A stretch of DNA of 42,647 bases. Source: a virus. This document shows positions 29,419-38,344 of this stretch, piece after piece. A model generated the notes under the pieces. The model was not told the origin of the DNA. It did no database searches and saw nothing but the letters and a program-made list of their open reading frames with translations. The DNA is taken from IMG/VR virus record IMGVR_UViG_3300025732_000085, positions 1 to 42,647 of that record; one strand, 5' to 3'. Position 1 is the stretch's first letter. Each line of letters begins with the position of its first letter. A program made the position numbers and the translations under genes.

Positions 29419-30140
29419 GTGATACCGCCCCCAATGTGCCGGTGGATACCGGCACGACCGGTGAGGCAGCACCTGCCGAAACCAATGTTGACTGGGAGTC
29501 AAAGTATCGGTCCGAAGTGCAGGACCGCATCAAGGAACGCGAACGCTACAAGCCGATTGCGCAAGCATTCGGAAACCTCCACCCCGACGACGCCAACGCC
29601 ATCCAAGATTTTGTGCGCGCTTACGCGTCAGGAGACACCGAAACCGCTGTCCGCTGGATGGTTGACAACGGCCGTGCCCTCGCCGGAGACAGGTTTGACA
29701 GTTATGTCAGCCCCGCCCAGCAGGCCGCCGTCACCCAGCAAGCACAAACCGAGGGGTATCAGGCCGGACTGACCGGCGAACAGGTCGCCCAGCTGGTTGA
29801 GCAGCGCCTACAGGAATACCAGTTTGCGCAAACCCAACAGCATTACGAAGCCCAGATCGAGCAGACGCTGGTCGAATACGGTTATCAGCCTGACTCGGCT
29901 TTGGCTACCGCCGCCATCGTCGCCGCTTCCAAGCGCCCCGACCTGGATCTTGGTGCCGCCATCCAGGAAGTTGAAAACGACATTCTGGCTCGAGCAGCAG
30001 CCATCGCCACCCGCCGAGCCGAAGCCGCCCAGTCAATGGGCGCCCCGGTTATCAACGGAGTAGCGGCCGTCAACCAGAACGGCCAAGCCATGTCGCCACG
30101 CGAACGGGCACTCGCCCGCCTCGAGGCCAACGGCATCTGA
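29415..30140 (+). CDS. capsid scaffolding protein
   Basis: 241 residues, ATGA overlap with the portal gene. Disordered acidic N-terminus, long helical Gln/Ala/Glu-rich middle (LTGEQVAQLVEQRLQEYQFA) and a basic C-terminal helix (SPRERALARLEAN) that would hold the capsid protein. No protease motif. Composition, size and place directly before the major capsid gene are typical of scaffolds. Confidence 0.75.
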   Translation: MSDTAPNVPVDTGTTGEAAPAETNVDWESKYRSEVQDRIKERERYKPIAQAFGNLHPDDANAIQDFVRAYASGDTETAVRWMVDNGRALAGDRFDSYVSPAQQAAVTQQAQTEGYQAGLTGEQVAQLVEQRLQEYQFAQTQQHYEAQIEQTLVEYGYQPDSALATAAIVAASKRPDLDLGAAIQEVENDILARAAAIATRRAEAAQSMGAPVINGVAAVNQNGQAMSPRERALARLEANGI

Positions 30141-30194
30141 CGTAACGGCAACACAACGGTGCCAAACCTTCCTTTCAGGGTTAGGCGTTGCTGT

Positions 30195-30228
30195 CCCCTT
30201 CCGCGTGTGTCGTGGCATGCGGAAGGGG
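30195..30228 (+). terminator. strong hairpin between scaffold and capsid genes
   Basis: Perfect 10-bp stem CCCCTTCCGC/GCGGAAGGGG with a 14-base loop. No U-run follows, so it is an I-shaped terminator or an RNA-processing/stability hairpin. It separates the packaging operon from the capsid promoter just downstream. Confidence 0.5.
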
Positions 30229-30241
30229 AGAAACCAAATCG

Positions 30242-30272
30242 TTGACGGCGCATACAACATGTTGTGTATGCT
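30242..30272 (+). promoter_or_regulatory. capsid promoter with palindromic operator in its spacer
   Basis: TTGACG (30242-30247) and TGTATG or TATGCT (30265-30272) as -10 choices with 17 or 19 bases between. Inside the spacer lies the perfect 12-bp palindrome ACAACATGTTGT (30254-30265). Downstream, the leader to ATG 30409 holds paired arms TGTGC/GCACA and TCGCT/AGCGA (30274-30308). The palindrome would let a dimeric regulator control capsid output. The 268-base gap holds no gene. Confidence 0.5.
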
Positions 30273-30408
30273 TTCGCTGTGCTTTGGATGAGGCACAACA
30301 CATAGCGACCGTTAGCCCACGGATGTGGTCTGCGAATAACCGGCAGGAGCCGACTCGCACAGGTAGCGATTCAATCATTCACTCGCAACCCCACACAGGA
30401 GCAATCAC

Positions 30409-31677
30409 ATGGCTGCATCACTCTCAACAGTCGATGCCATCCTCAAGGATGACTACAAGGAATACCTCGACAACCTGAATGAAGCAAACTTCATTCTGTC
30501 GCAGGTCGAAACCCGCAAGGACACCGTTCAGGGCCGAATCGCCCGTCACGCCGTCCACCTCGGACGTTCGTCCGGCGTCGGCGCTCGTTCCGAGAACGGC
30601 ACCCTCCCGACCGCAGGCAACCAGGCTTACGCCACCGTCCCGGTGCCCGTTCGCTACGTCTACGGCCGAATCCAGCTTTCCGGTCCGACGATCCGTCAGG
30701 CCGTAACCGACCGAGGCGCATTCATCGACGCCCTCGATGCCGAAATGGAAGGCATCAAGAAGGACGCGATGAAGGACGTCAACCGCCAGCTGTGGGGCAC
30801 CTCCAACGGTGTCATCGCCCAGTGCGGAACGACCTCGTCGTCGACCACCGTTGTCCTCGCCTCGAGCACCGGCTCGACCGCCCTCCGCCAGTTGTTCTTC
30901 GACGGCGGCATGGTTGTCGACATCGGAACCGTGGCCAGCCCGTCGACCGTCGCCTCGGCCCGTACCGTCACCTCGGTCGACGAGACGAACAAGACCATCG
31001 CCATCTCCGGCGCAGCCGTGACCACCTCGTCCAGCCACTACGTCTTCCGTTCGGGAGCCGGTGGAGCGTCGAGCAACACGGGTCAGCCCGGTGACGGACA
31101 GGTCGAACTGACCGGTCTTCAGACCATTGTCGACGACACCGCCGTCCTCCACACGATCAACCCCTCAAGCCAGCCGAAGTGGAAGTCCTATGTGAACTCC
31201 AACGGTGGCACGAACCGCTCGGTCACCGAGTCGCTCATCACGGGTTCGATCATGAAGGTCCTCACCAACTCGGGCAAGAAGCCCCGCCTGTTGGTGTCGG
31301 CCGAAGGCGTGAACCTGGCCATCAGCAACCTCCTCCTGTCGCTGAAGCGCAACATGGAGCAGACCCAGTTGAAGGGTGGCTACGCAGGCATCCAGTTCTA
31401 CAGCCCGTCGGTTTCCGGCAAGGGCGATGAGGCACCGACGGCGCTCTACGCCGACTTCGACTGCCCGAACAACCGCCTGTACGGCATCAACCCCGAAGTG
31501 CTGGTGTTCCACCAGGTCGGTGACGGGTTCCAGTTCATGGACCTCGACGGAGCGGTGATGAACCGTAAGCCCGACCTCGACGCCTACGAGGCCACGCTCT
31601 ACATGTACGGCGAACTCGCCTGCAAGCAGCGCAACGCCCACTTCGTCATCAAGGATCTCACCGAGGTGACGATCTGA
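30409..31677 (+). CDS. major capsid protein, HK97 fold
   Basis: 422 residues, AGGAG upstream of ATG 30409. The order of segments fits HK97-fold coat proteins: helical N-arm (LKDDYKEYLDNLNEANFILS), E-loop region (RYVYGRIQLSGPTIRQAVTD), a spine helix (ALDAEMEGIKKDAMKDVNRQ), a Ser/Thr/Ala-rich inserted beta domain (about 137-230) and a C-terminal A-domain (YADFDCPNNRLYGINPEVL). Its own promoter, the cleanest codon usage in the window and position after the scaffold agree. Confidence 0.85.
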   Translation: MAASLSTVDAILKDDYKEYLDNLNEANFILSQVETRKDTVQGRIARHAVHLGRSSGVGARSENGTLPTAGNQAYATVPVPVRYVYGRIQLSGPTIRQAVTDRGAFIDALDAEMEGIKKDAMKDVNRQLWGTSNGVIAQCGTTSSSTTVVLASSTGSTALRQLFFDGGMVVDIGTVASPSTVASARTVTSVDETNKTIAISGAAVTTSSSHYVFRSGAGGASSNTGQPGDGQVELTGLQTIVDDTAVLHTINPSSQPKWKSYVNSNGGTNRSVTESLITGSIMKVLTNSGKKPRLLVSAEGVNLAISNLLLSLKRNMEQTQLKGGYAGIQFYSPSVSGKGDEAPTALYADFDCPNNRLYGINPEVLVFHQVGDGFQFMDLDGAVMNRKPDLDAYEATLYMYGELACKQRNAHFVIKDLTEVTI

Positions 31678-31678
31678 G

Positions 31679-31999
31679 ATGGCGGCTTCCGTAGCAGTCA
31701 CTTGGGGACCCGAAGTCCCCGGGAACCGCAAGCAGGTCATTGGCACGGTCACCTTCGACTCGTCGTACGCGACGGGCGGAGAGGCTGTGTCGCTGGCCGA
31801 CCTTGGCCTCAACCGCTTGGACTGGCTGTCGGTGAGCACCACCGACGGCTACGTCCCAGCATGGGATGGTTCCACCTCGGCACCCAAGATCAAGTTGTAT
31901 TGGGTCGACACCACCACCGACGGCGCTGCACTCGCTCAGGTTCCTTCCACCACCGATGTTTCGTCGGTTGTGGTTCGGTTCCTTGCACTCGGCGCCTGA
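31679..31999 (+). CDS. putative capsid decoration/head protein
   Basis: 106 residues, starting one base after the capsid stop. All-beta, compact, without Cys (TFDSSYATGGEAVSLADLGL, LDWLSVSTTDGYVPAWDG). The same place behind the capsid gene holds similar small beta proteins in many aquatic phages, from memory. A decoration or capsid-stabilising role is inferred. Confidence 0.6.
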   Translation: MAASVAVTWGPEVPGNRKQVIGTVTFDSSYATGGEAVSLADLGLNRLDWLSVSTTDGYVPAWDGSTSAPKIKLYWVDTTTDGAALAQVPSTTDVSSVVVRFLALGA

Positions 32000-32024
32000 C
32001 CAACAACATCCCTTCAATCGACGG

Positions 32025-32050
32025 GGCCGGTTACCAAACGGTGACCGGCC
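32025..32050 (+). terminator. hairpin after the head-protein gene
   Basis: GGCCGGTTACC (32025-32035) pairs with GGTGACCGGCC (32040-32050), 11 bp with one G-U, loop of 4. No U-run. Directly after it, TAGGAT (32059-32064) could be a -10 box, with no clear -35. Confidence 0.5.
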
Positions 32051-32119
32051 TCGTCGTCTAGGATGACCCCCATGAATCGCGCAATAGACCTTATGGGCAA
32101 CGTGGAGGGCGGGTCTGAA

Positions 32120-32527
32120 ATGGCTGAGGTGTCGTGGGATGTCTACGACATTGCAACCAGGATTCAGCGTGGAGACGAGTCAGGCTGGCGGGGCGATCCG
32201 TCGGCTTCTCTCATGTTCAACCCTCTTGCCAACCGTTTCGAAGTGTGGATGGTGGACGCCACCAACACGCCGTATGTCGCCTGCTCCCACGACCGCTGCG
32301 ACCACACCCTCATCACCAAACTGATCGAAGGTGACTGGCAGAAAGGCAAACAACTGGCCGAAGACATCATGAAGCGTAACCGTCAGATCAAAGACGCTCA
32401 TGAGCAGGCCGAGAAAGATAAGCGTCAGGAACTGGCCGACAAACTTCATTGGGCGCTCGTCCGTGACCTCGGCCATCTCGAGGGCAGTAACCGTCGTATC
32501 CACTCCATGAACAGCAAAGGCAAGTAA
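32120..32527 (+). CDS. unknown head-tail region protein
   Basis: 135 residues from ATG 32120, which has GGAGGG ten bases upstream. In-frame ATGs at 32063, 32072 and 32090 are possible; 32072 lies 7 bases after a TAGGAT box and could be leaderless. The domain reads WDVYDIATRIQRGDESGWRG, FNPLANRFEVWMVDATNTPY, CSHDRCDHTLITKLIEGDW, then a charged helix (KDAHEQAEKDKRQELADKL). The C-x4-C with His pairs may hold a metal. Such proteins occur in phages between capsid and connector genes; role unknown. Confidence 0.55.
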   Translation: MAEVSWDVYDIATRIQRGDESGWRGDPSASLMFNPLANRFEVWMVDATNTPYVACSHDRCDHTLITKLIEGDWQKGKQLAEDIMKRNRQIKDAHEQAEKDKRQELADKLHWALVRDLGHLEGSNRRIHSMNSKGK

Positions 32528-32826
32528 TGGCCGCCTACACCGTCAACACAGCCAAGCACGCCGTGCTGACCCCGTCGACGGTGGACACGGTCACATTCAA
32601 CAACCCGTGCTCGTTCCTAATCCTGACCAACCGCACCACGAACGGCGACCCGATCTTCTTCACTTTCGGTGACCCCACCAAAGGCATCCCCGATCCGACC
32701 GTCAACGGAGACGACTGCTACGTCGTCGCTATCGGCATGACCCTGTCCATCCCCGGTGATGGCACCGCACCAATCCTGAAACTCATCTCCAATGGGGCGC
32801 AGAACTACAGCGCAATGGTGATCTAA
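32527..32826 (+). CDS. small beta-rich structural protein
   Basis: 99 residues, TAATG overlap with the previous gene and with the connector gene after it. Beta strands dominate (TFNNPCSFLILTNRTTNGDP, VVAIGMTLSIPGDG). Resembles small head or neck proteins of aquatic phages. Family not recognised. Confidence 0.55.
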   Translation: MAAYTVNTAKHAVLTPSTVDTVTFNNPCSFLILTNRTTNGDPIFFTFGDPTKGIPDPTVNGDDCYVVAIGMTLSIPGDGTAPILKLISNGAQNYSAMVI

Positions 32827-33446
32827 TGAACCGTTCCGAACTACGCACAGCCGTCAAAGACCGCCTCGCCATCCCCTCTGCTGGTGATGCCCTCATCACC
32901 GACACGTTTGTCAATACCAGCCTGAACGACGCCTTGAACCGCATCTCAGCCGAACGTGACTGGTGGTGGCTCGCATCGACCGCCACGCTGACCTTTGACA
33001 CCGTGAACGGCGCAGCAACTCTCCCGTCGGACTTCATGCGCGCCAACAAACTTGTCATCAACGGCAATGTTGCCGAACCCGTCACCTTTGAGGATTACCT
33101 TGACGCCTCCGGCACCGAATCATCCTACGGGTGGATTGTCTACGGTTCACAAGTCAAAATCACCCCCGTGCCGTCATCATCGCTGACCGGCACCTTCTAC
33201 TACTTCCGCAACGAACCAGCACTCTCGAGCGACGGCGCAAGCCCACTTCTGCCGGTCGCCTACCACTATGCGATCATCGCCTACGCAGCGTTCCTCTGCT
33301 GTGCTCGACGCCAAGACGAACAGCGTGCCAGCCTCTACATGCAGGAATACGGCAACTGGCTCCGCACTTTGAACGACGACAACCGGTCAACGATCAACAA
33401 GCGCATCAAGTTCAACCGGGCTAACGACTACGCCTCCTGGGAATAG
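32826..33446 (+). CDS. head-tail adaptor (gp11/HK97 gp6-like)
   Basis: 206 residues. NRSELRTAVKDRLAIPSAGD, then NTSLNDALNRISAERDWWWL and, near the end, YHYAIIAYAAFLCCARRQDE are the helices of the adaptor fold, which docks below the portal ring. A beta insert (TATLTFDTVNGAATLPSDF) lies between. Position directly before the nozzle gene fits tail tubular protein A of T7-like phages. Domain call is by pattern. Confidence 0.7.
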   Translation: MNRSELRTAVKDRLAIPSAGDALITDTFVNTSLNDALNRISAERDWWWLASTATLTFDTVNGAATLPSDFMRANKLVINGNVAEPVTFEDYLDASGTESSYGWIVYGSQVKITPVPSSSLTGTFYYFRNEPALSSDGASPLLPVAYHYAIIAYAAFLCCARRQDEQRASLYMQEYGNWLRTLNDDNRSTINKRIKFNRANDYASWE

Positions 33447-33449
33447 CCG

Positions 33450-34994
33450 ATGGGCACATTCCAACTCACCTACGATGACTTCACCGGCGGTTACTACATG
33501 GGTGACCGCATCCAAGCACAACCTCAGAACGCATGGATTGGCGAAAACGTCATTCAAAACCCTCGAGGTGAACTAATCCCAGTTGCTACCACGCTGGCCT
33601 CAACAACCACCAAACCAGCCGGAACCTATACCGATCTTCGCATCTATGACCATTGGATCGTGGGCGAAAACTCGTATTCGTTTGCCCGATGGACGGGAAC
33701 TAGCGACGCTTCCCAAATGATTGTCGACAAACTGGACTACATTTCCGGTGGCTCCAGCACCTACACATTGACCGGCAAACTCGTTGGCGAAGTCGCCTAC
33801 GACGCAGAAAACGCTGTGTTCTTCTATCTAACTGACCAAAGCGTCGTTCGCAAAGTCACCACCGCCGGATCAGACACCTCCGTATCAACGGTGTTCTCCA
33901 CGACCGCTGCGCTAACAAACGTCGTACTGTCCGGCTACCGACTGTTGCTGTGGGGTCCCACCAAAAAACTTCTCTACTACTCCAACACAACCCGAACCAC
34001 ATTCGCCACCACCGACTACTACGAATTTGAAGCCAACATCATTGGCGTCTACCCACGCCCGAACGACATCCTTGTCATCACCGAAGAAGGCGCCTACTCG
34101 ATGGTGGGTGTCCTCGGATCGTCCATCACCATTCAGCGCATCCTCGCCATCGCTGACGTCATGGACGGCATGCGAGACGGAGCCATCTCCGGTCGAAGCC
34201 TGATCTTCCCCGACTCATCCAAAATCGGCTTGATTGACAACCGGCTCTACGAACTAGGTGGATCATCAGTATCCCCTATTGCCACATTCAACACCAACAC
34301 CTTCCTCGCCAACCTTGTTGACGCCGAACAAGTCGTACGCGTCCAATCGGTGAACGACGGCCGTATTTGTGCCGCTTGGGCTAACGGCGAGGTCTACACC
34401 GCCGACAAAAACGGCGTATGGTGCTTCCTCAAATCATCCTCCGGATCAACCACCGCAGGCGCCAACCGCCATTGCATCTCCCGGTTCGCCGTCAACTCAC
34501 ACAACGAATACTTCGCTATCGCCTGGGTAGACATGAGCAACCTGAGCGTCAAACTCGTCAGATACGTTCATAACTTCCCTGTTCCCTGCAAAGAAGGGTA
34601 TTCGTTCAACTACGCCAACAATGTGACATCAAGCAGCGGAGCGACCGGCACAGCCACCCTGGCCGAGTATTGGCACAACAAACCAATGCGGGTCGTGGAC
34701 ATCATGGCCGAAATTGTCCTAGACGACAAAGACAAAATTGCTGTTTCCGGCAACGTCGGCATCGGCTGCACCGTCACCCCGCTCGGCGTCGTGGACACCG
34801 CTCCCGCCGACGTGCCGTCGCTGACAACCTCCACACAGACCTACACCGTTTCCAACTCCAGTCTGACCGGCTGGCCCATCCGAGCCATCTACCGTTTCCG
34901 AGCCGACTCGGCAGCCAGGGGATACGGCGTCAACATCCAAATGTCCATCAACTCGGTTCGCTTGCGTCGAGTTGTCGTCACCTGCGAGGACTAA
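33450..34994 (+). CDS. tail nozzle / tail tubular protein B-like
   Basis: 514 residues. N-terminal FQLTYDDFTGGYYMGDRIQA, then many short beta repeats (KVTTAGSDTSVSTVFSTTAA, YPRPNDILVITEEGAYSMVG) as in a beta-propeller, and a C-terminal beta sandwich. Size, order and beta character match the nozzle proteins of podoviruses, which close the tail and hold fibres. It ends in a TAATG overlap with the collar-domain gene. Confidence 0.65.
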   Translation: MGTFQLTYDDFTGGYYMGDRIQAQPQNAWIGENVIQNPRGELIPVATTLASTTTKPAGTYTDLRIYDHWIVGENSYSFARWTGTSDASQMIVDKLDYISGGSSTYTLTGKLVGEVAYDAENAVFFYLTDQSVVRKVTTAGSDTSVSTVFSTTAALTNVVLSGYRLLLWGPTKKLLYYSNTTRTTFATTDYYEFEANIIGVYPRPNDILVITEEGAYSMVGVLGSSITIQRILAIADVMDGMRDGAISGRSLIFPDSSKIGLIDNRLYELGGSSVSPIATFNTNTFLANLVDAEQVVRVQSVNDGRICAAWANGEVYTADKNGVWCFLKSSSGSTTAGANRHCISRFAVNSHNEYFAIAWVDMSNLSVKLVRYVHNFPVPCKEGYSFNYANNVTSSSGATGTATLAEYWHNKPMRVVDIMAEIVLDDKDKIAVSGNVGIGCTVTPLGVVDTAPADVPSLTTSTQTYTVSNSSLTGWPIRAIYRFRADSAARGYGVNIQMSINSVRLRRVVVTCED

Positions 34995-35296
34995 TGCCCG
35001 AGTTCTCCTTCGTGGTTCGAGGCGCCGAAATCAGCAGTCTCGAGAAACCCGACAAAGACAAAATGGAAGTCCGAGATCAGGACCTTGAACGAGAACTAAA
35101 GATCGTTATGCCCATCGGTGGCATCATCCGCTGGCATACCTCAATCGCCATCCCCATCGGCTGGCTTGATTGCAACGGTGCATCGCTGGACAAGGTTGAG
35201 TATTCAGCCCTGTTTGGCGTCATTGGGTACACTTACGGAGGTTCCGGATCGAACTTCACCCTGCCAACTATCAGCGGTTACATCATTAGATACTAA
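34994..35296 (+). CDS. phage tail collar domain protein
   Basis: 100 residues from ATG 34994; a longer frame from 34670 lies inside the nozzle gene. Residues 40-98 match the tail collar family: MPIGGIIRWHT, IGWLDCNGASLDKVEYSALF, GVIGYTYGGSGSNFTLPTIS. This domain attaches fibres or forms their tip. The N-terminal 38 residues are a beta segment plus a charged helix, probably the trimer stem. Confidence 0.8.
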   Translation: MPEFSFVVRGAEISSLEKPDKDKMEVRDQDLERELKIVMPIGGIIRWHTSIAIPIGWLDCNGASLDKVEYSALFGVIGYTYGGSGSNFTLPTISGYIIRY

Positions 35297-35307
35297 AGGA
35301 GGCAGGC

Positions 35308-37221
35308 ATGACGATTCCCCCGGCCCTAGCCCAGCCTTCCGTATCCCAGGCTCCCATCGAGACGACCGACCCGAACGCCGTCTCTAAAACCATCCTTGAC
35401 GCCAAAGGCGATCTGATTGTCGCCACAGCCGCCGACACGCCCTCCCGGCTTCCTGTTGGCACCAACGGCTATGTTCTCCTAGCCGACTCGACACAGACCA
35501 CCGGCATCAAATGGGCACCCGATCCGACCTCGTCCTCGTTTGACGCCAAAGGCGACCTGCTGGTCGGTACAGCCGACAACGCCTACACCGCCCTCCCTGT
35601 CGGCTCCAACGGGCAGGTTCTTGTCGCAGACTCCACCCAGGCGTCCGGCATCAAATGGTCATCCGAAACCGACCCGAACTCCATCAACAAATCCATCATC
35701 GACGCCAAGGGAGACTTGGTTGCCGGGCAGGCTGACGACACCCCAGCGCGCCTACCCATCGGCACCAACGGCCAATACCTGATCGCAGACTCCGCTCAGA
35801 CCCTCGGCATGAAATGGGCTGATCCGAGCATCGCCCTTGGGACGCAAACCACCGGTGACTATGTCGCCGGAGTCAGCGGAGGTACAGGCGTTTCGGTGAC
35901 CGGCTCCGGCGGAGAAGGCTCCACCCCGAGCATCGCTATCGGTCAGTCCGTCGGCACCGGCGACACCGTCGCGTTCGGCGGCCTGAACGTCGACTCCGGC
36001 ACCCTCTACGTCGACGCCACCAACAATCGGGTCGGAATCAACGACACCACCCCGTCCTACAGCCTCGACGTCACCGGCGACGGACACTTCACCACCGACC
36101 TCACCGTCGACGGCACGGTCTACGCCCCACACATCCACGGCGACCTTGCTGGGCTCGTCTACTTCCACGTCAAAAACACGACGGCATCGCTCATCCCGAA
36201 CGGCACCCCCGTCTACATCACCGGCACCGTCGGCTCAACACAAGTCTGCGAAATCGCCCCCGCAGATGCCTCCAACCCAGCCAAAATGCCTGCTATCGGC
36301 ATCACCGACGGCGACATTGGTGTCAATGCGAACGGTCATGCCGTCATCGTGGGCGACCTTGACTCGCAGAACACCGCTATCTACAGCATCAACCAGCCCC
36401 TGTACGTTGCCTCCGGCGGCGGCATCACCGGAACACGCCCAACCAATGCCTCCGACGTCATCCAAATCGTTGGCCATGTCAGCCGAGTCAACACCAACAC
36501 CGGAGGCATCGTTGTTGCCTGCGGCCCATCGGCCACAACACCAAACACGATTAGCATCACCGGCAACATCACGACCACCACAGGCCAGTTCAACGGCTCC
36601 GGCGCCGGTCTGACCAGCATCCCCGCAGGACAGCTCACCGGCACCGTCCCGAGCGCACAGATCGGCAACGACAGCGTCGCCCTCGGCACCAAAACCACCG
36701 GCGACTACGTCCAAACCCTGACCGCCGGAACAGGCGTCACCGTCACCGGAGGCACCGGGGAAGGCTCCACGCCGACGGTCGCCATCGGCCAAGCGGTAGC
36801 GATCACCGACAGCCCCCAGTTCGTCGGCCTGACCACGACCGGCACCGCCACCCTGAACGCCGCCAGCGTCACCAACAGCCTCTCAGCCAACAGCATCTCG
36901 TCCACCACCTCGCTGACCAGCGCCACCCTGATCGTGGACGGCATCGAGATCGACACAACCGGCGCCACCACCAACCAGGTGCTCGCCTACAACGGCACCA
37001 AGTTCGTGCCCACAACCGGTGGCGGAGGTGGGGGAGCAAGCGTCACCGTCTCAGCCACCCCACCGTCCAGCCCAACAACCGGCGACCTGTGGTACGACTC
37101 AGACACCGCAGCGACCTACATCTATTACGACAGCGTATGGTCGGAAATTGGCGGCTCGACAGGTTCTAACACCCCATCGGACAACGTGTCAGTTATTCTT
37201 GGCGCAAGCGTTTTCAGGTAG
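35308..37221 (+). CDS. tail fibre with DAKGDL repeats
   Basis: 637 residues, AGGAGGCAGG upstream. Three tandem repeats of about 48-53 residues begin DAKGDL at residues 31, 79 and 132 and end in GIKW or GMKW. Two more copies of a GTxTTGDYV...GSTPxxAIGQ module follow (about 178-215 and 455-490), with a segment resembling adhesin heads (NNRVGINDTTPSYSLDVTGD). The C-terminus ends in a short beta domain (TGDLWYDSDTAATYIYYDSV). A fibrous, receptor-facing protein. The DAKGDL repeat recurs in the gene at 38344. Confidence 0.8.
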   Translation: MTIPPALAQPSVSQAPIETTDPNAVSKTILDAKGDLIVATAADTPSRLPVGTNGYVLLADSTQTTGIKWAPDPTSSSFDAKGDLLVGTADNAYTALPVGSNGQVLVADSTQASGIKWSSETDPNSINKSIIDAKGDLVAGQADDTPARLPIGTNGQYLIADSAQTLGMKWADPSIALGTQTTGDYVAGVSGGTGVSVTGSGGEGSTPSIAIGQSVGTGDTVAFGGLNVDSGTLYVDATNNRVGINDTTPSYSLDVTGDGHFTTDLTVDGTVYAPHIHGDLAGLVYFHVKNTTASLIPNGTPVYITGTVGSTQVCEIAPADASNPAKMPAIGITDGDIGVNANGHAVIVGDLDSQNTAIYSINQPLYVASGGGITGTRPTNASDVIQIVGHVSRVNTNTGGIVVACGPSATTPNTISITGNITTTTGQFNGSGAGLTSIPAGQLTGTVPSAQIGNDSVALGTKTTGDYVQTLTAGTGVTVTGGTGEGSTPTVAIGQAVAITDSPQFVGLTTTGTATLNAASVTNSLSANSISSTTSLTSATLIVDGIEIDTTGATTNQVLAYNGTKFVPTTGGGGGGASVTVSATPPSSPTTGDLWYDSDTAATYIYYDSVWSEIGGSTGSNTPSDNVSVILGASVFR

Positions 37222-37226
37222 GGGTT

Positions 37227-38072
37227 ATGAGCGGACGATACGGCGAAAAAACACGGACAACCGAAGCGGCATCAAAACTAGGGAGAGCCGCAACGACCGA
37301 AATAATTGTAACAGCCTCTCCTGCTCCGGCAGCAAGTTCTTCGCCGGTAACAATCGCTGGCACCGAATACATTATTTGGACTGTTACTGCCAATACCACT
37401 TTGACATTTGCGGGATGTCCATCAACAGCCAAAGCAGAATTATTGCTGGTTGGTGGCGGCGGGAATGGTGGAATTGATCCAGCAGCAAATGGTTCTAGCG
37501 GTGGCGGCGGCGCAGGTGGTCTTATTTTGAAAACTGTTGCGGTTAGCAGCGGGGATTATCCGATTGTAATTGGTGCTGGTGGAGGAAATAGCAGCACAGG
37601 TTTTTCCGAAACCGCTCCCGGGGGAACTGCAGGAGGGCCGGGCAAAACGGGTGGTGCGTCAGGCGGCCCCGAACCATACCCCGCTGGAACCAATGCCCCA
37701 CTAGGAGGGTCAGGTGGTGGTGGGGCAAGTATGCGAGGAACTGGCGGGCTTGCTCCCTTCGGCCCCGGTGGTACTGGCCCGCATCGAGGCGGTTATGGTG
37801 GGGCAGGAACACGCGTTTATTTCCCCGGAACAGCCCCCTATGGAATGATTGGTGGCGGCGGTGGCGGTGGGGCTAATGGCCCCAGCGGTACGGGCGGTGT
37901 TGGTGGCACCGGCGGTGGCGGCGCAGGTGGGCCAAACGGCAGTCTGGGCACTAACGGAACAGCGAATACTGGTGGCGGCGGTGGTGGTGCTGGTGCTTAT
38001 CCCACCACACAAACCGCCAGTACGGGTGGTTCCGGCGTGTTGTACGTCCGTTACGAAAGGTATCAAGCATAA
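37227..38072 (+). CDS. glycine-rich tail adhesin (copy A)
   Basis: 281 residues. Opens MSGRYGEKTRT, a beta region follows (TASPAPAASSSPVTIAG, TLTFAGCPSTAKAELLLVGG). From about residue 75 nearly half the residues are Gly, with runs spaced by short loops, ending GSGVLYVRYERYQA. Such Gly-rich sections can form a polyglycine-II sheet-helix lattice as in gp38-type adhesins of T-even-like phages, where surface loops decide host range. A paralogue stands at 39023. The coding region is richer in A/T than its neighbours, a sign of exchange. Confidence 0.7.
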   Translation: MSGRYGEKTRTTEAASKLGRAATTEIIVTASPAPAASSSPVTIAGTEYIIWTVTANTTLTFAGCPSTAKAELLLVGGGGNGGIDPAANGSSGGGGAGGLILKTVAVSSGDYPIVIGAGGGNSSTGFSETAPGGTAGGPGKTGGASGGPEPYPAGTNAPLGGSGGGGASMRGTGGLAPFGPGGTGPHRGGYGGAGTRVYFPGTAPYGMIGGGGGGGANGPSGTGGVGGTGGGGAGGPNGSLGTNGTANTGGGGGGAGAYPTTQTASTGGSGVLYVRYERYQA

Positions 38073-38344
38073 TGGCACACTTTGCAGAATTAGACGACAA
38101 CAACATTGTTCTTCGAGTCGTCGTGGTATCCAATGCCGACCTTCTAGATGACAACGGCGTTGAGCAAGAGGCTCTTGGCATCGCCGTATGTCAACAGCAA
38201 CTTGGTGGACGATGGGTACAAACGTCCTACAACAGCAACTTTCGAGGCCAATACGCAGGAATTGGCATGCGATACGATGACGTCCTAGACGAATTTGTCA
38301 CCGTTGAACAGCCGACCGAGGAACAGCCGACCGAGGAACAGTAA
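38072..38344 (+). CDS. conserved tail-associated small protein
   Basis: 90 residues, starting four bases after the adhesin's last sense codon (ATAATGG). MAHFAELDDNNIVLRVVVVS, WVQTSYNSNFRGQYAGIGMR: a pattern known to me from many cyanophages and other aquatic phages, beside fibre genes. Function not established. The end carries EQPTEEQPTEEQ, a short tandem repeat at DNA level near 38310-38342, probably expanded by slippage. Confidence 0.7.
   Translation: MAHFAELDDNNIVLRVVVVSNADLLDDNGVEQEALGIAVCQQQLGGRWVQTSYNSNFRGQYAGIGMRYDDVLDEFVTVEQPTEEQPTEEQ

Noticed and set aside
32059-32074. Leaderless promoter for the gene ending at 32527
   Set aside because: TAGGAT lies seven bases before ATG 32072, but no -35 box is placed and a better ribosome site precedes ATG 32120.
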